Shown: positions 19,197 through 28,131, counted from the stretch's first letter. The stretch is 64,000 nt of DNA from Alicyclobacillus tolerans (GCF_900142255.1 NZ_FRAF01000001.1:62001-126000), one strand, 5' to 3'. Translations and numbers: made by a program. Notes: generated by a model from the letters alone, not told the origin.

Positions 19197-19231
19197 ATGA
19201 AGATGGTTTGAAAAACTTTCTTAAGTTAGGA

Positions 19232-20272
19232 TTAATGCATGAAGAGGGCAGCATCCTCAAGCGTCATGGCTGGATGCAAGGCAACGTTCAAACCTTGGGC
19301 TACAACTTTAGCCATATCTGTGAGAAATTCATCAATTTCTTTGGGCGTGACTACTAAATTGTGTCCAACGGGGGTTAAAACTTCTCGAACTAAATCTACT
19401 TTCTCTCGAGTGTTAAATCTATCAAAAATGGCGTTAGCCGCATTACCTGGAACTTTTCTACGCAACTCTTCCAAAACCAATTCTATCGTATCTCCAGCAA
19501 TCGTTGCCGCTTCCACAACTGTAGGAATGCCAATAGCCAATACTGGAATTCCCAGTGTCTCTTGATTAATCGGTTTGCGATGATTACCCACACCAGCTCC
19601 AGGTTGGATACCAGAATCGGCAATCTGAATGGTTGAATTAACACGAGACAAGGAGCGGGCAGCAAGAGCGTCAATGACTATGACTGCGTCCGGGCGCATA
19701 TTTTCTACAAGCCCCTGAACAATTTCGCTCGTCTCAATTCCTGTAATGCCAAGAACGCCAGGCGCAACCGCAGAGACCGAACGATATCCTTTGCCATCCC
19801 CGAGTATTTGTGGCATATAGTGAAATAAATGCCGAGTTACAAAAAGCTTTTGCACCACCTGTGGCCCTAGTGCATCAGGCGTTACATCGCGGTTACCGAG
19901 ACCTATGACAAGAATGGAAGCTCGTTCGGGAAGTTGAATGAGAGATTTTAACTCATTTGCAAAAGCTTCTGTTACCCGTTCCTGTAAGTCTGGATCTCGA
20001 CGACGAAGCCCTGGAGCTTCGAGTGTAATATATTGACCCTTTTTTTTGCCGATTTTTCGTTCAGCAACTTTGGTTTTCACATGTACACGCGTAATCGTTA
20101 TTCCTTCTAAATGTTCTTCTGATTCGTCCAGTCCTTCAATAGGTGCGGGTTTACCAACCATCATCTCGCGTGCCTCAATAGCCAAATCGGTCCTTGGACT
20201 ATAGGCTAAACGCTGTTTGGTGGGCAATATGGATATCGGCCTTCCTAAGCGTTTATGGATAGATTTTGTCAT
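19232..20272 (-). CDS. gpr: GPR endopeptidase (spore germination protease)
   Basis: A 346-residue protease that degrades small acid-soluble spore proteins at germination. The family landmark YSPRTDLAIEAREM near residue 28 marks the propeptide region. Also visible are VIGLGNRDVTPDALGPQV, APGVLGITGIET, VIVIDALAARS and the glycine-rich SGIQPGAGVGNHR. The ATG at 20272 follows GGAGAGAGATTT; an in-frame start at 20341 would have no such site. A forespore (sigma-G) -10-like CATACCATA lies about 35 nt upstream on the same strand. Confidence 0.95.
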   Translation of the reverse strand: MTKSIHKRLGRPISILPTKQRLAYSPRTDLAIEAREMMVGKPAPIEGLDESEEHLEGITITRVHVKTKVAERKIGKKKGQYITLEAPGLRRRDPDLQERVTEAFANELKSLIQLPERASILVIGLGNRDVTPDALGPQVVQKLFVTRHLFHYMPQILGDGKGYRSVSAVAPGVLGITGIETSEIVQGLVENMRPDAVIVIDALAARSLSRVNSTIQIADSGIQPGAGVGNHRKPINQETLGIPVLAIGIPTVVEAATIAGDTIELVLEELRRKVPGNAANAIFDRFNTREKVDLVREVLTPVGHNLVVTPKEIDEFLTDMAKVVAQGLNVALHPAMTLEDAALFMH

Positions 20273-20289
20273 AAATCTCTCTCCTTCAG

Positions 20290-20318
20290 TTGCGCGAGTG
20301 TAAAGGCTATGGTATGCT
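20290..20318 (+). promoter_or_regulatory. rpsT promoter, overlapping a possible sigma-G site for gpr
   Basis: TTGCGC (20290-20295), a 17-nt spacer and TATGCT (20313-20318) form a reasonable sigma-A promoter for rpsT. The same base pairs read on the minus strand give CATACCATA (20316-20308), close to the sigma-F/G -10 element in front of gpr. Confidence 0.55.
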
Positions 20319-20361
20319 GACGACTGTCTGTAAGCATGCATGTTGCGAAGGAGGTGAGATT

Positions 20362-20637
20362 GTGCCGAACATCAAGTCCGCTGAAAAACGCGTGCACGTC
20401 ACCAAGCGGCGCACTTTGCGCAATGCCTCGCTGCGTTCCGCCCTTCGCACGACTTTGAAAAAGTTCGATGTGACACTCTCGCAAAACGATGTGGAACAAG
20501 CTCGTCAAGCTTTGCGCATTGCCACACGAGCTCTGGATAAAGCGGCGACCAAGGGGATTATTCACCGCAATACGGCGAGCCGCAAAAAGTCGCGATTGAC
20601 CCGCCGCTTCAACACTTATGAAAAGAACATGGCGTAA
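20362..20637 (+). CDS. rpsT: 30S ribosomal protein S20
   Basis: A 91-residue S20 protein of the small ribosomal subunit. It is helical and very basic, starting PNIKSAEKRV and ending IIHRNTASRKKSRLTRRFN. The GTG at 20362 follows GAAGGAGGTGAGATT with ideal spacing. Its plus-strand orientation against its neighbours is the usual Bacillales arrangement. Confidence 0.97.
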   Translation: MPNIKSAEKRVHVTKRRTLRNASLRSALRTTLKKFDVTLSQNDVEQARQALRIATRALDKAATKGIIHRNTASRKKSRLTRRFNTYEKNMA

Positions 20638-20658
20638 TAAGAGCAAAAAACGCAAAGG

Positions 20659-20688
20659 CGACCCTGCAGAGGGTCGTTTTCATTTTTA
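20659..20688 (+). terminator. intrinsic terminator of rpsT
   Basis: CGACCCT (20659-20665) pairs with AGGGTCG (20670-20676), followed by TTTTCATTTTT. The T-tract reaches the stop codon of the convergent SASP-like gene. Confidence 0.88.
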
Positions 20689-20949
20689 ATCCATCCGTCC
20701 AAAATTTTCACTTGCGGTCAATCTGGTCTCTTCTTTGGCCGCTTGAACGAGCCGTTCTAACATACTATCACTTGAAATGGTGGTTCTTCTTGTGGAATGT
20801 CCAATCTTGGACGGTCTGGTCGATGCCCCCGATAAATGGTGATCGTGAGATGGCAAATCATTGGGTTGTTGTTCTTGCATTTGCTGCAACCAACGTTCCA
20901 ATCCTTCACGAGCACCGGGAACCAATAGTTTACGACGTCGGCGAGCCAT
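20686..20949 (-). CDS. divergent alpha/beta-type small acid-soluble spore protein (probable)
   Basis: An 87-residue basic protein starting MARRRRKLLVPGAREGLERW. The KLLVPGAR stretch matches the N-terminal motif of alpha/beta SASPs, which coat and protect spore DNA. A second conserved block is recognisable near residues 60-75 as MLERLVQAAKEET, against (G)xMTKRLVxMAE in the family. The centre is longer and Ser/His/Arg-rich, and the usual GPR-cleavage and GSVGGE region is not clear. AAGGGGG precedes the ATG. CATACAAT, a perfect sigma-E-like -10, lies 34 nt upstream. Neighbour of gpr, whose product destroys SASPs. Confidence 0.6.
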   Translation of the reverse strand: MARRRRKLLVPGAREGLERWLQQMQEQQPNDLPSHDHHLSGASTRPSKIGHSTRRTTISSDSMLERLVQAAKEETRLTASENFGRMD

Positions 20950-20970
20950 GCTTGAGACCCCCTTCCATGC

Positions 20971-21990
20971 TTACTGTGCCCGATTGTATGGCTGTTTAAT
21001 CTGCCCAACACTTACAGTAAGACTGGAAACAACCCAAAGAAGAGCCCCCTCCGCCTCCCATCGACCTGACTTAACAAAATATTCCGCATCAGCAATAGAG
21101 ACAAGGCAAGATTCTAATTTTTTACGATCCCAATAGACGGCCTCTTCCCCCGCTTTGCTCAGTGCAAAAGGGTGAACACCCAATTCTGTTGCAGCCTTCT
21201 TGCTTGTTCCCACGACTTTGGCATACCACATTAATCGTATCTGTCGAGCCAGCATACCCAACAGAGAAAATTCGTCGATTCCGCGTTGTGCGAGTTCTTG
21301 ACGAATAGCCCAAGCTTTGGATAAATGCCCGCTCCATACTGCAGAAACAAAAGCAAATAGGTTGTCTTCTAGGCGAGGAACAGCTAATTCAGCCAATATT
21401 TCCATTGTGATGGGATGATGATGAGAAAAAGTAAAGATCTTATCTAATTCTCGAATAAATTGTCCTACTGATTCCACGCGTTCAGCTAAATCTTGTGCAA
21501 CTTGATGATCAAGCTGTCTGGCCCGTTCATCAAGTATACGCGCTAGTTCTATCCTTTCCGAACTTTTCTCCGTATAACATTGAATCATGGGATAGCGCTT
21601 GAGCAATTTGCTTAATTTGCGACGTTCATCCAATTTATCAGCATCTACACACAAAATTAAATGAGCATGATGTGAGGGAGATTCGAGATAGGTTTCTAGC
21701 TCTGTAAAATCCCACTTGCTTTTCCCCCCGCTCTGCATTCCGGTGAAATGGCGAATCACAGCCAACGTCCTATCTCCAAAAAGCGATGGTGAATCAACAG
21801 CCATTAAAATCTCATCGATTCCCTGCTCGTCAAATTGGATATCCAAACGCATAACTTGATTCTTTTCTGTTAATTTTTGATATACTCTTTCGATCCAAGC
21901 ATCAACCAGCGCTCCATCCTGACCCAAAAGCGTATAAACTGGAGAGAGTTCTCCTTTTTCCAAAGCTAGATAAGCCTGTCCGAAGCGCAT
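20971..21990 (-). CDS. holA: DNA polymerase III subunit delta
   Basis: A 339-residue delta subunit of the clamp loader, which opens the beta clamp and loads it on DNA. It begins with an AAA+-like domain lacking a working Walker A (SPVYTLLGQDGALVDAWIERV), with SLFGDRTLAVIRHF in the first third. A three-helix C-terminal collar (LSLLGMLARQIRLMWYAKVV) follows. Location between comEC and rpsT matches B. subtilis yqeN. Confidence 0.93.
   Translation of the reverse strand: MRFGQAYLALEKGELSPVYTLLGQDGALVDAWIERVYQKLTEKNQVMRLDIQFDEQGIDEILMAVDSPSLFGDRTLAVIRHFTGMQSGGKSKWDFTELETYLESPSHHAHLILCVDADKLDERRKLSKLLKRYPMIQCYTEKSSERIELARILDERARQLDHQVAQDLAERVESVGQFIRELDKIFTFSHHHPITMEILAELAVPRLEDNLFAFVSAVWSGHLSKAWAIRQELAQRGIDEFSLLGMLARQIRLMWYAKVVGTSKKAATELGVHPFALSKAGEEAVYWDRKKLESCLVSIADAEYFVKSGRWEAEGALLWVVSSLTVSVGQIKQPYNRAQ
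20983..20990 (-). promoter_or_regulatory. possible sporulation -10 element for the SASP-like gene
   Basis: CATACAAT on the minus strand is the consensus -10 of sigma-E and close to that of sigma-G. It lies within the last codons of holA. I could not find a convincing -35 at proper spacing. Confidence 0.35.
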
Positions 21991-22011
21991 ACCCGGTCAC
22001 CCTCCACGAAT

Positions 22012-22052
22012 AGAAAAGTGACTGGTCAGCTACTCGGCCAAGACCAGTCACT
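22012..22052 (-). terminator. intrinsic terminator of the NADH dehydrogenase gene
   Basis: An 11-bp stem (22017-22027 with 22042-22052, AGTGACTGGTC and its complement) around a 14-nt loop, then TTTTCTATT on the minus strand. It separates ndh from holA. Confidence 0.88.
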
Positions 22053-22080
22053 CCTTCATAATTAACGAAGACTTGATAAC

Positions 22081-23268
22081 TTACAATTGTACAACCTGCT
22101 GCGTTTTCTCAGCAGTAAGTCGCATACCACCCAGTTCCCACAAATATTTCACCTTTGTAGCTTCTTTCGCCAAACTAGCAACCATTCCGCGAACAGGAAT
22201 ACCACCCATGTCACCTACGCCAACTTCTCGACCTAAAGACGCCAGTGTCCCTTTGAGGGATGGACGGAATGATTTCATTTCCTCTTTGTGCCCATGAACA
22301 AGAGCGTGTAAATTCTTGGCAATCGTCGTTCCCATTTGTGTCGCTACTTGAGCTGTCGGAGGCAGCGGGCGACCTTGCTCATCGTCACACCAAGCACTGT
22401 CACCGCCGATAAAAATACGCTCGTCATCCACTGATTGTAAATACGGCGTCACTTTAGCGCGGCCTCTGCGATCACAGGTAAAACCAAGTTCCTGAAGAAG
22501 CGGGTTAGCACGAACTCCACCTGTCCAGATAATCGTCGAAGCTTCTACTGGATCGGCCCCTTCAAGTATGACTTTATTCGGCTCTACTTTTAAAATTTTG
22601 ATACCAATGCGCAATTTAGCTCCTTTATCCGTCAGCGTTTTGGCTGCGACATCACGTAACGGCGGTGCAACTTGCGGCAAAATGGAAGGCATGGCCTCAA
22701 TACATTGAACATCCACTAAGCTGAAGTCAATATCTAGCTGTTGGCATAGTTGTGGCAGAAATTCCATCAATTCTCCAAGTAATTCTATTCCTGTCAATCC
22801 AGCTCCGCCAACAACAATTCGCAGATCTCGACTATCTTGAGTTTCTTTGTATTTCTTGAAACGTTCTTCGATGTGTTGACGAATTTCTTTAGCACTTTCC
22901 AAGTCACGAATACCCAAACTATATTCTGCTAACCCAGGAATTCCAAAAAACTCAGGCACCCAACCTATCGCATACACAAGGTAATCATAGGATAATTCGC
23001 CGTTTTCCAGTGTAACAGTGCGATTTTCTCGATTGATAGTTTTCACTTTGTCAACTACAAGTTCAGAAGTACGTTTCGTAAGAATATCACGAATTGGGAT
23101 GCAATAGTTATGGACGTCGCTACGCCCACCCGCTGCTTCATGTAAAAGCGTGGTGAGATAGTGGTATTCATGAGCATTCACTAGAGTGAAACTCTCACCT
23201 AATTGTTCCAAATGTGTTGCTGCCATCATTCCTGCGTAACCGCCGCCCAAAATTACAATTTTGGCCAT
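22081..23268 (-). CDS. ndh: type II NADH dehydrogenase (NAD(P)/FAD-dependent oxidoreductase)
   Basis: A 395-residue flavoprotein that passes electrons from NADH to quinone without pumping protons, at the inner face of the membrane. The FAD-binding fold is IVILGGGYAGMMAATHLEQ at the N-terminus and the NADH fold is RIVVGGAGLTGIELLGELME. FIGGDSAW near residue 300 contacts FAD. The C-terminus is amphipathic. The ATG at 23268 follows GGAGGAGACAGA; an in-frame start at 23376 lacks a site. The gene is an insertion relative to B. subtilis, where comEC is followed by yqzM and holA. Confidence 0.9.
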   Translation of the reverse strand: MAKIVILGGGYAGMMAATHLEQLGESFTLVNAHEYHYLTTLLHEAAGGRSDVHNYCIPIRDILTKRTSELVVDKVKTINRENRTVTLENGELSYDYLVYAIGWVPEFFGIPGLAEYSLGIRDLESAKEIRQHIEERFKKYKETQDSRDLRIVVGGAGLTGIELLGELMEFLPQLCQQLDIDFSLVDVQCIEAMPSILPQVAPPLRDVAAKTLTDKGAKLRIGIKILKVEPNKVILEGADPVEASTIIWTGGVRANPLLQELGFTCDRRGRAKVTPYLQSVDDERIFIGGDSAWCDDEQGRPLPPTAQVATQMGTTIAKNLHALVHGHKEEMKSFRPSLKGTLASLGREVGVGDMGGIPVRGMVASLAKEATKVKYLWELGGMRLTAEKTQQVVQL

Positions 23269-23690
23269 TCTGTCTCCTCCATCCGACTGCGTGCGCTTCT
23301 TTGGCACACCAAAAACTAGGATATCTCGATTGCCGAGTTGAGTCATCTGAAAAATGATTTTTTCTCCAAAGGACACTGCCTAAAAAGCAAATTCCTCAAA
23401 GTCAGACTCACCCTTGAAGCAATAATTCTTCAGACAACTCCATTCTGGATATCCAACTTACCCTTTATTAAAGAAAGTTATGTTATGCTCCATTAGCTAC
23501 TATATCACAATTCATTCTGTGAAGAGCAATGATGACGATACGACAATGCATACATCTTTCATTTGCAGTATGCTCTGTTGTTTGTAAACCATTACAATTT
23601 TGTGACCACTCCCCATACCTAAGGGCATGAGCTTCTCAGAAGATGCATGACGCAACCGTCTACATAAAAACCGGCAAGAATGATATGAAC
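23269..23690. other. gap of about 420 nt with no gene recognised
   Basis: This stretch between comEC and ndh should hold the ndh promoter. Open frames here have no ribosome binding site or coding character. On the minus strand CTTCTGAGAAG and a GCCCTTAGGTATGGGG segment could fold into short hairpins. I do not recognise a riboswitch and see no terminator with a T-tract after comEC. Confidence 0.5.
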
Positions 23691-25259
23691 TTAACGAGGT
23701 GACAGAAAAATTTTTCTCAAAATGATAAACAACCATTCAAGAGCCAGGTAATAGGCACATAAATCATAAAATGGCCAACTTGGCAACTGCATCATGGCAT
23801 GAGGTGCATTTCCAAAAACGCTGATGACTTGTAAGATTTGCTGTGTACCTTTAGTGAGTATACAGCCCATACCATAGGCAACCGAATGAAAGAATGGCAT
23901 GATGGAGGCTAAAAGACAAACTCCTATCCATGCATACAAAACGGGCAAAAACCAGAGGAGTACGGGAACGAGCAGCAAATTACTCAATAATGCGTAAGGT
24001 GTCCACTGTCCAAACAATTCTAAGCAGAGCGGGTCAATATATAATTCAGCAAAAAGATCGAGCAAAAAGCTGCAATAAATATAATGCATGATTCTAAAAC
24101 GCCCAATTCTCTTTTTAGAATAACGTTTCGGGAAAAACAGAACAGCTTTTTGAATCCCATAAGATGCTGCAAATGACAATAGCGAGGAGCTTGAAAATGC
24201 CACACTGGGGCAAATCCATATCAAAAAACAGGAGGAAAGCACAAAAGACACTGTAGAAGAAGGTTGTCGATGAACCCAAACACCACTTAATCGATAAGTT
24301 TCCATCAAGGAATATCGAACCATAGAAGCTGTGCTGCCGCAAATAATCGTATAAATCCAAACGCTGCAGAGTAACGCGATAATTCGGATAGAAACAGGAA
24401 CAAGAATGAAGCGAAGTAGCCATTTCTCCAATAACGATAAAACTTGAACTAAAAATTTCACGTTCATGCCGTTTGCTGATACAACATGTGGTATTCCTGC
24501 TGTTAAAAATATATTTTTTTCACTTTTGGACAGATTTTGTGAACCGACCAACATCGCCAACAAAATACGAGCTTGTGGACGCATAGCGGGTGGACTATTG
24601 TTATAGAAAAGACTTTGCAATTTTTGTAATATTGATACACCTAAGTTACGCTTAGGGTTCATACTTAGTGATTGTACCAATGTGGCCTGTAGTTCATATT
24701 GCGGATACAAAAATTGGACAAGCACGTTGGAAGGAAAGGTTGACTTTACTTTTGAACTTATTCTATCAGGAAAGCATGTACCCTCTAACTGCAATTGTTC
24801 ACCTATCTGATAAGGTTGTCTATCCTCTCGATTCGGAATCCAAACTGCTTGAAAATATGCGCGTTGAACACGATTTGAATTAGAAATATTCGTAACTATT
24901 AAATGTATGATTTCCCAATTTCGTTTAACCTCGAGTTGATGAACAGTAGCCAAGAAACTTATTTTTTCTCCATATAAAGTAGTAGGAAATCGTAAGTAAA
25001 CTTGCTCCGCTCTCCAATCGCCTGCAGAAAAAAAGAACAGAGAAAGGAAAGCTAAGGCCAACCATGGTAATGAATTCATCCAGCCTGACTTCCACGCCAG
25101 AATCATAATCAACAACAAGCACGCCATGATGACAAATAGAGACCTATAAAGGAGAGGAACGATATGAAGTATCCCAAGGACGCTTCCTAGAACTGAACTT
25201 ATCAAAGCGAACCAACCTGATCTTAATCGCCAATCCATGAGAATCATTCGTAAAGACAT
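23691..25259 (-). CDS. comEC: ComEC/Rec2-type DNA uptake channel, short form
   Basis: A 522-residue polytopic membrane protein in the comE operon, 2 nt after comEA. The N-terminus holds three hydrophobic segments, then an extracytoplasmic OB-like region (about 85-200), then a Competence domain with many segments. The family block before the channel reads AGIPHVVSANGMNVKFL here. In typical ComEC the corresponding spot is HLLAISGLHV, so the SGLH motif is altered. The protein ends about 250 residues earlier than B. subtilis ComEC and has no metallo-beta-lactamase domain. It may be a reduced channel or a decaying gene. The stop is clean, with no frameshift visible nearby. Confidence 0.8.
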   Translation of the reverse strand: MSLRMILMDWRLRSGWFALISSVLGSVLGILHIVPLLYRSLFVIMACLLLIMILAWKSGWMNSLPWLALAFLSLFFFSAGDWRAEQVYLRFPTTLYGEKISFLATVHQLEVKRNWEIIHLIVTNISNSNRVQRAYFQAVWIPNREDRQPYQIGEQLQLEGTCFPDRISSKVKSTFPSNVLVQFLYPQYELQATLVQSLSMNPKRNLGVSILQKLQSLFYNNSPPAMRPQARILLAMLVGSQNLSKSEKNIFLTAGIPHVVSANGMNVKFLVQVLSLLEKWLLRFILVPVSIRIIALLCSVWIYTIICGSTASMVRYSLMETYRLSGVWVHRQPSSTVSFVLSSCFLIWICPSVAFSSSSLLSFAASYGIQKAVLFFPKRYSKKRIGRFRIMHYIYCSFLLDLFAELYIDPLCLELFGQWTPYALLSNLLLVPVLLWFLPVLYAWIGVCLLASIMPFFHSVAYGMGCILTKGTQQILQVISVFGNAPHAMMQLPSWPFYDLCAYYLALEWLFIILRKIFLSPR

Positions 25260-25261
25260 GA

Positions 25262-26149
25262 TTATTGAACACTAAAGAACTCAGCAATTTTTTCATAAGT
25301 TTTTTCACCAATTCCTTTTATATTTTTTAAATCGGAAACATTTTTAAAACCACCATGTAACTGTCTATATGCAATGATTCTTTGCGCTCGAGTAGGTCCA
25401 ATACCCGGAACAGTTTCCAGTGAGGCTGCACTTGCAGTATTTAAATCAACTGGATTCTCAGGTAAAGCTACTTTTTTGTGAGAAGTATGACTAGCAACCG
25501 TTGAGTTATCCATCGACTGCACACGGACTTGGGCATTTCCAACAAAGGCAGTGGATGGCTGTCCAGCGAATCCCTGTCCATTTGGTGCAGGTACGAATAC
25601 TTCTTCACCATCACTTAACTGTTCTGCAAGATTGAGCATTGACGAATCCTGCGGATGGAGAAATCCACCCGCAGCCTTCACAGCATCCTCTACTCTGGCA
25701 CTGGATGGCAATGAATAAACACCTGGATGACGGACATCTCCTGTGACATCAATTTTCATCAGCGGATTTACTTCGTCTGGACGAGCCATCATGGCACTCG
25801 TAGGAGACGACTCGGCTGTACTCATTGCTGATGATTCATCTAAAGCCCCATATTGATTTAAATGTTTGGACAGTAAAATACAGAATCCCAAAAAAAGTAG
25901 AACAACCGGAAAACCTATCCAAAATATTCTTTTCAACCAAATATGTTTTTGGGATGGATAAGAATTTTTAATCAAAGAAGTCTGCAGAGGAACTGCGGAG
26001 GATTCTGTTTCTGTTTGCGTAAAAGATAAATCTTCATTTGGATATAATTGATTTTTCAACACTTGCCAATCGAATTGAGAATCTTCCTGATTCCATGAAT
26101 CATATGGATTGCTCACTGTTTGTCCTCCTCGCTGTGAGGATGCTGTCAT
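25262..26149 (-). CDS. comEA: competence protein ComEA (DNA receptor)
   Basis: A 295-residue membrane-anchored DNA-binding protein for natural transformation. A cytoplasmic N-terminus of about 70 residues is longer than usual. One membrane segment (WIGFPVVLLFLGFCILL) is followed by an SLBB-like domain (IDVTGDVRHPGVYSLPSSAR) and a linker. The C-terminal helix-hairpin-helix pair reads VDLNTASAASLETVPGIGPT and FKNVSDLKNIKGIG. The ATG at 26149 follows GTGGGGATAGC; an in-frame ATG at 26167 has its AAAGAG directly adjacent. comER and comEB are missing from their usual places around it. Confidence 0.92.
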   Translation of the reverse strand: MTASSQRGGQTVSNPYDSWNQEDSQFDWQVLKNQLYPNEDLSFTQTETESSAVPLQTSLIKNSYPSQKHIWLKRIFWIGFPVVLLFLGFCILLSKHLNQYGALDESSAMSTAESSPTSAMMARPDEVNPLMKIDVTGDVRHPGVYSLPSSARVEDAVKAAGGFLHPQDSSMLNLAEQLSDGEEVFVPAPNGQGFAGQPSTAFVGNAQVRVQSMDNSTVASHTSHKKVALPENPVDLNTASAASLETVPGIGPTRAQRIIAYRQLHGGFKNVSDLKNIKGIGEKTYEKIAEFFSVQ

Positions 26150-26290
26150 GCTATCCCCACTATCCATCTCTTTAGTAGTTCGCTGGTTTCGTAAAAATAC
26201 CGAACAAACTACATGTTTAGAATTCGAGGAGTTAACAGTGGCTCCTGTTTCGTTTTGTATGAATTGGTATTAATTTTGTAAATAATCCGC

Positions 26291-27070
26291 TTATTTTTTA
26301 ATCGCAACAAACGTCATACGATCAGATAATGATATTTCAGACTCACCAAAATCTCCAAAAGCAAGAATTTTGGCGAATCCAGCTTCTTTAAGAAGTCCTT
26401 CAATATCGTTTTGTGGATAAAACATTTGTATGTGATGCTCATCAAAACGCTGATAGTTATTGCCTTGAAGTCTTTGAAATCCTGTAACATCATGATATAT
26501 TTTCCCAGTTACATCCACTTCTGTAGCATGAATAATGGCCATTTCATCATCAACCACATGCCATGCTCCTGATTGCAACTGTTGGATACGCATCGGTCCA
26601 AGGACATCAAAGGCAAACCATCCATTCTTATCCAGCAAACCATACACACAATGACATAGCTTAAGCAAATCTTCACAACTAGGCATATAATTCAACGCAT
26701 CGCGCGTGCACAGAAATCCAGCAGGGGCAGGAAGGCCTTGTGGCCAACGCAAATAACGCATATCCTGATTCAACCACCGCACTTTTACTTTTTCTTCCAT
26801 AGCTCGTTGGTGAGCGAATGTAAGCATCGAAGATGAGTTATCGACACCCACTACATGGTAACCTCGCTGAGCTAACCGCACAGCCAGAACACCCGTACCA
26901 CATCCTAAGTCACCCAAACTGACAGGTGGATTTGGCAGAAGTTGCTGCTGTGCCAAAAAGCCTATCCATTTGTCAGGTAAATCATCTTCGGTTAACTCAT
27001 CATACACATTAGCTAGCCCTGTGTATGGACTGGAATCTACAGAAAATCTTTTGTCGTCCAAGACGATCAC
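26291..27070 (-). CDS. yqeM: class I SAM-dependent methyltransferase YqeM
   Basis: A 259-residue predicted methyltransferase of unknown substrate. Motif I is LGDLGCGTGVLAVRLAQRG, followed by VVGVDNSSSML and a NQDMRYLRW loop. I start it at the GTG at 27070, whose GTGA overlaps the rsfS stop and gives the conserved YTGLANVYDELTEDD near the N-terminus. A longer start at 27112 would overlap rsfS by 46 nt. Last gene of the yqeG-yqeM operon. Confidence 0.88.
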   Translation of the reverse strand: MIVLDDKRFSVDSSPYTGLANVYDELTEDDLPDKWIGFLAQQQLLPNPPVSLGDLGCGTGVLAVRLAQRGYHVVGVDNSSSMLTFAHQRAMEEKVKVRWLNQDMRYLRWPQGLPAPAGFLCTRDALNYMPSCEDLLKLCHCVYGLLDKNGWFAFDVLGPMRIQQLQSGAWHVVDDEMAIIHATEVDVTGKIYHDVTGFQRLQGNNYQRFDEHHIQMFYPQNDIEGLLKEAGFAKILAFGDFGESEISLSDRMTFVAIKK

Positions 27071-27429
27071 TCCGCTTCTGTTTCCAGGCTCAGAACAGGT
27101 GCATCGCCCCACAATCTTTCCAAGTGGTAAAACTCGCGATCTTCTGGACGAAAGATATGAACTACAATATCCCCAAAATCCATTAAAACCCAGCGTGCAT
27201 CTTCGAGCCCTTCCATACCCTTACAATAAACACCGTTTTCACCCATTTTATCTTTGATTGCTTTAGAGACCGCTTGAATTTGCGTTCCCGAATTGGCCGA
27301 ACAGATAACAAAATAATCTGCCATAGGAGTTAATTCGTGAATATCAAGAATTAGAACATCTTTCGCTTTTTTATCAGACGCAGCTTGAGCAGCTTGCATA
27401 GCCAATTCGGACAACATCATATGGGTCAT
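27067..27429 (-). CDS. rsfS: ribosomal silencing factor RsfS
   Basis: A 120-residue DUF143 protein that binds uL14 and blocks subunit joining when nutrients run low. Conserved blocks: KKAKDVLILDIHELTPMADYF, ICSANSGTQIQAVSKAI and WVLMDFGDIVVHIF. I chose the ATG at 27429 after GAAGGGAGATCATCC; an in-frame GTG at 27456 overlaps yqeK but has no site. Downstream yqeM overlaps by 4 nt. Confidence 0.95.
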   Translation of the reverse strand: MTHMMLSELAMQAAQAASDKKAKDVLILDIHELTPMADYFVICSANSGTQIQAVSKAIKDKMGENGVYCKGMEGLEDARWVLMDFGDIVVHIFRPEDREFYHLERLWGDAPVLSLETEAE

Positions 27430-27452
27430 GGATGATCTCCCTTCATTCATTT

Positions 27453-28067
27453 TCACTCCACAGCACCCTGTTTTGGCATTGCGGCTGTAGTTTTTGGTTT
27501 ACTATTTGTGTACATGAGATACTCATTGCGTGCCATGACAGTTAGAGGAAAAATAGGTTCCCCACGCTCCAAGAGATATAAAATGGAACTCTCCAAGCAG
27601 CGCAGAACAGCGCTATCGAGATCGGAAAAAGCTAACTGTCGAATAGAATCTACTCCCGGATAAGAACGACCAGGTTCGACGGCATCGGCAATGAATAAAA
27701 TTTTCTCCAATTCACTCATCGCCATGCGACCACTCGTATGATAGATGACAGCATTCAAAACATCTTCATCCAAAATTCCATATTCTACCCTTCCCATATG
27801 TGCAGCCACAGGTCCGTGCAACAACATGGGAATTGTTGCAAATCCACTTGGTACTTCAATTTGTTCTGCTTCTTGGGCAAGTCTCTCAGCTGGCCATTCT
27901 CTTGCCAAATCATGCAGCCAACCCGCTAATTCTGCCTTCTCTTCAGGCAAATGATAGTGCCTTGCCAGAGTGACAGCCGTCTCCACCACACCTTGCACAT
28001 GACGAAAGCGCCTATCGCTCAACGCTTTCCGTGCTGCGCGCTGGAGTTGCAACGCCAACTCTGTCAT
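27453..28067 (-). CDS. yqeK: HD-domain Ap4A hydrolase YqeK
   Basis: A 204-residue HD-superfamily phosphohydrolase; the family symmetrically cleaves diadenosine tetraphosphate to two ADP. Metal-site residues are visible as RFRHVQGVVETA, AGWLHDLAREW and the later LLHGPVAAHMGR and VIYHTSGR. The ATG at 28067 follows GAGGGACGAAAT; an in-frame start at 28127 lacks one. The C-terminal tail after residue 185 is lineage-specific. It lies 64 nt after nadD. Confidence 0.92.
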   Translation of the reverse strand: MTELALQLQRAARKALSDRRFRHVQGVVETAVTLARHYHLPEEKAELAGWLHDLAREWPAERLAQEAEQIEVPSGFATIPMLLHGPVAAHMGRVEYGILDEDVLNAVIYHTSGRMAMSELEKILFIADAVEPGRSYPGVDSIRQLAFSDLDSAVLRCLESSILYLLERGEPIFPLTVMARNEYLMYTNSKPKTTAAMPKQGAVE

Positions 28068-28131
28068 ATTTCGTCCCTCATTTCTTCTTGCCTCTTTGCG
28101 TAAACACATCAAAAGATAAAATCCCAATTTA

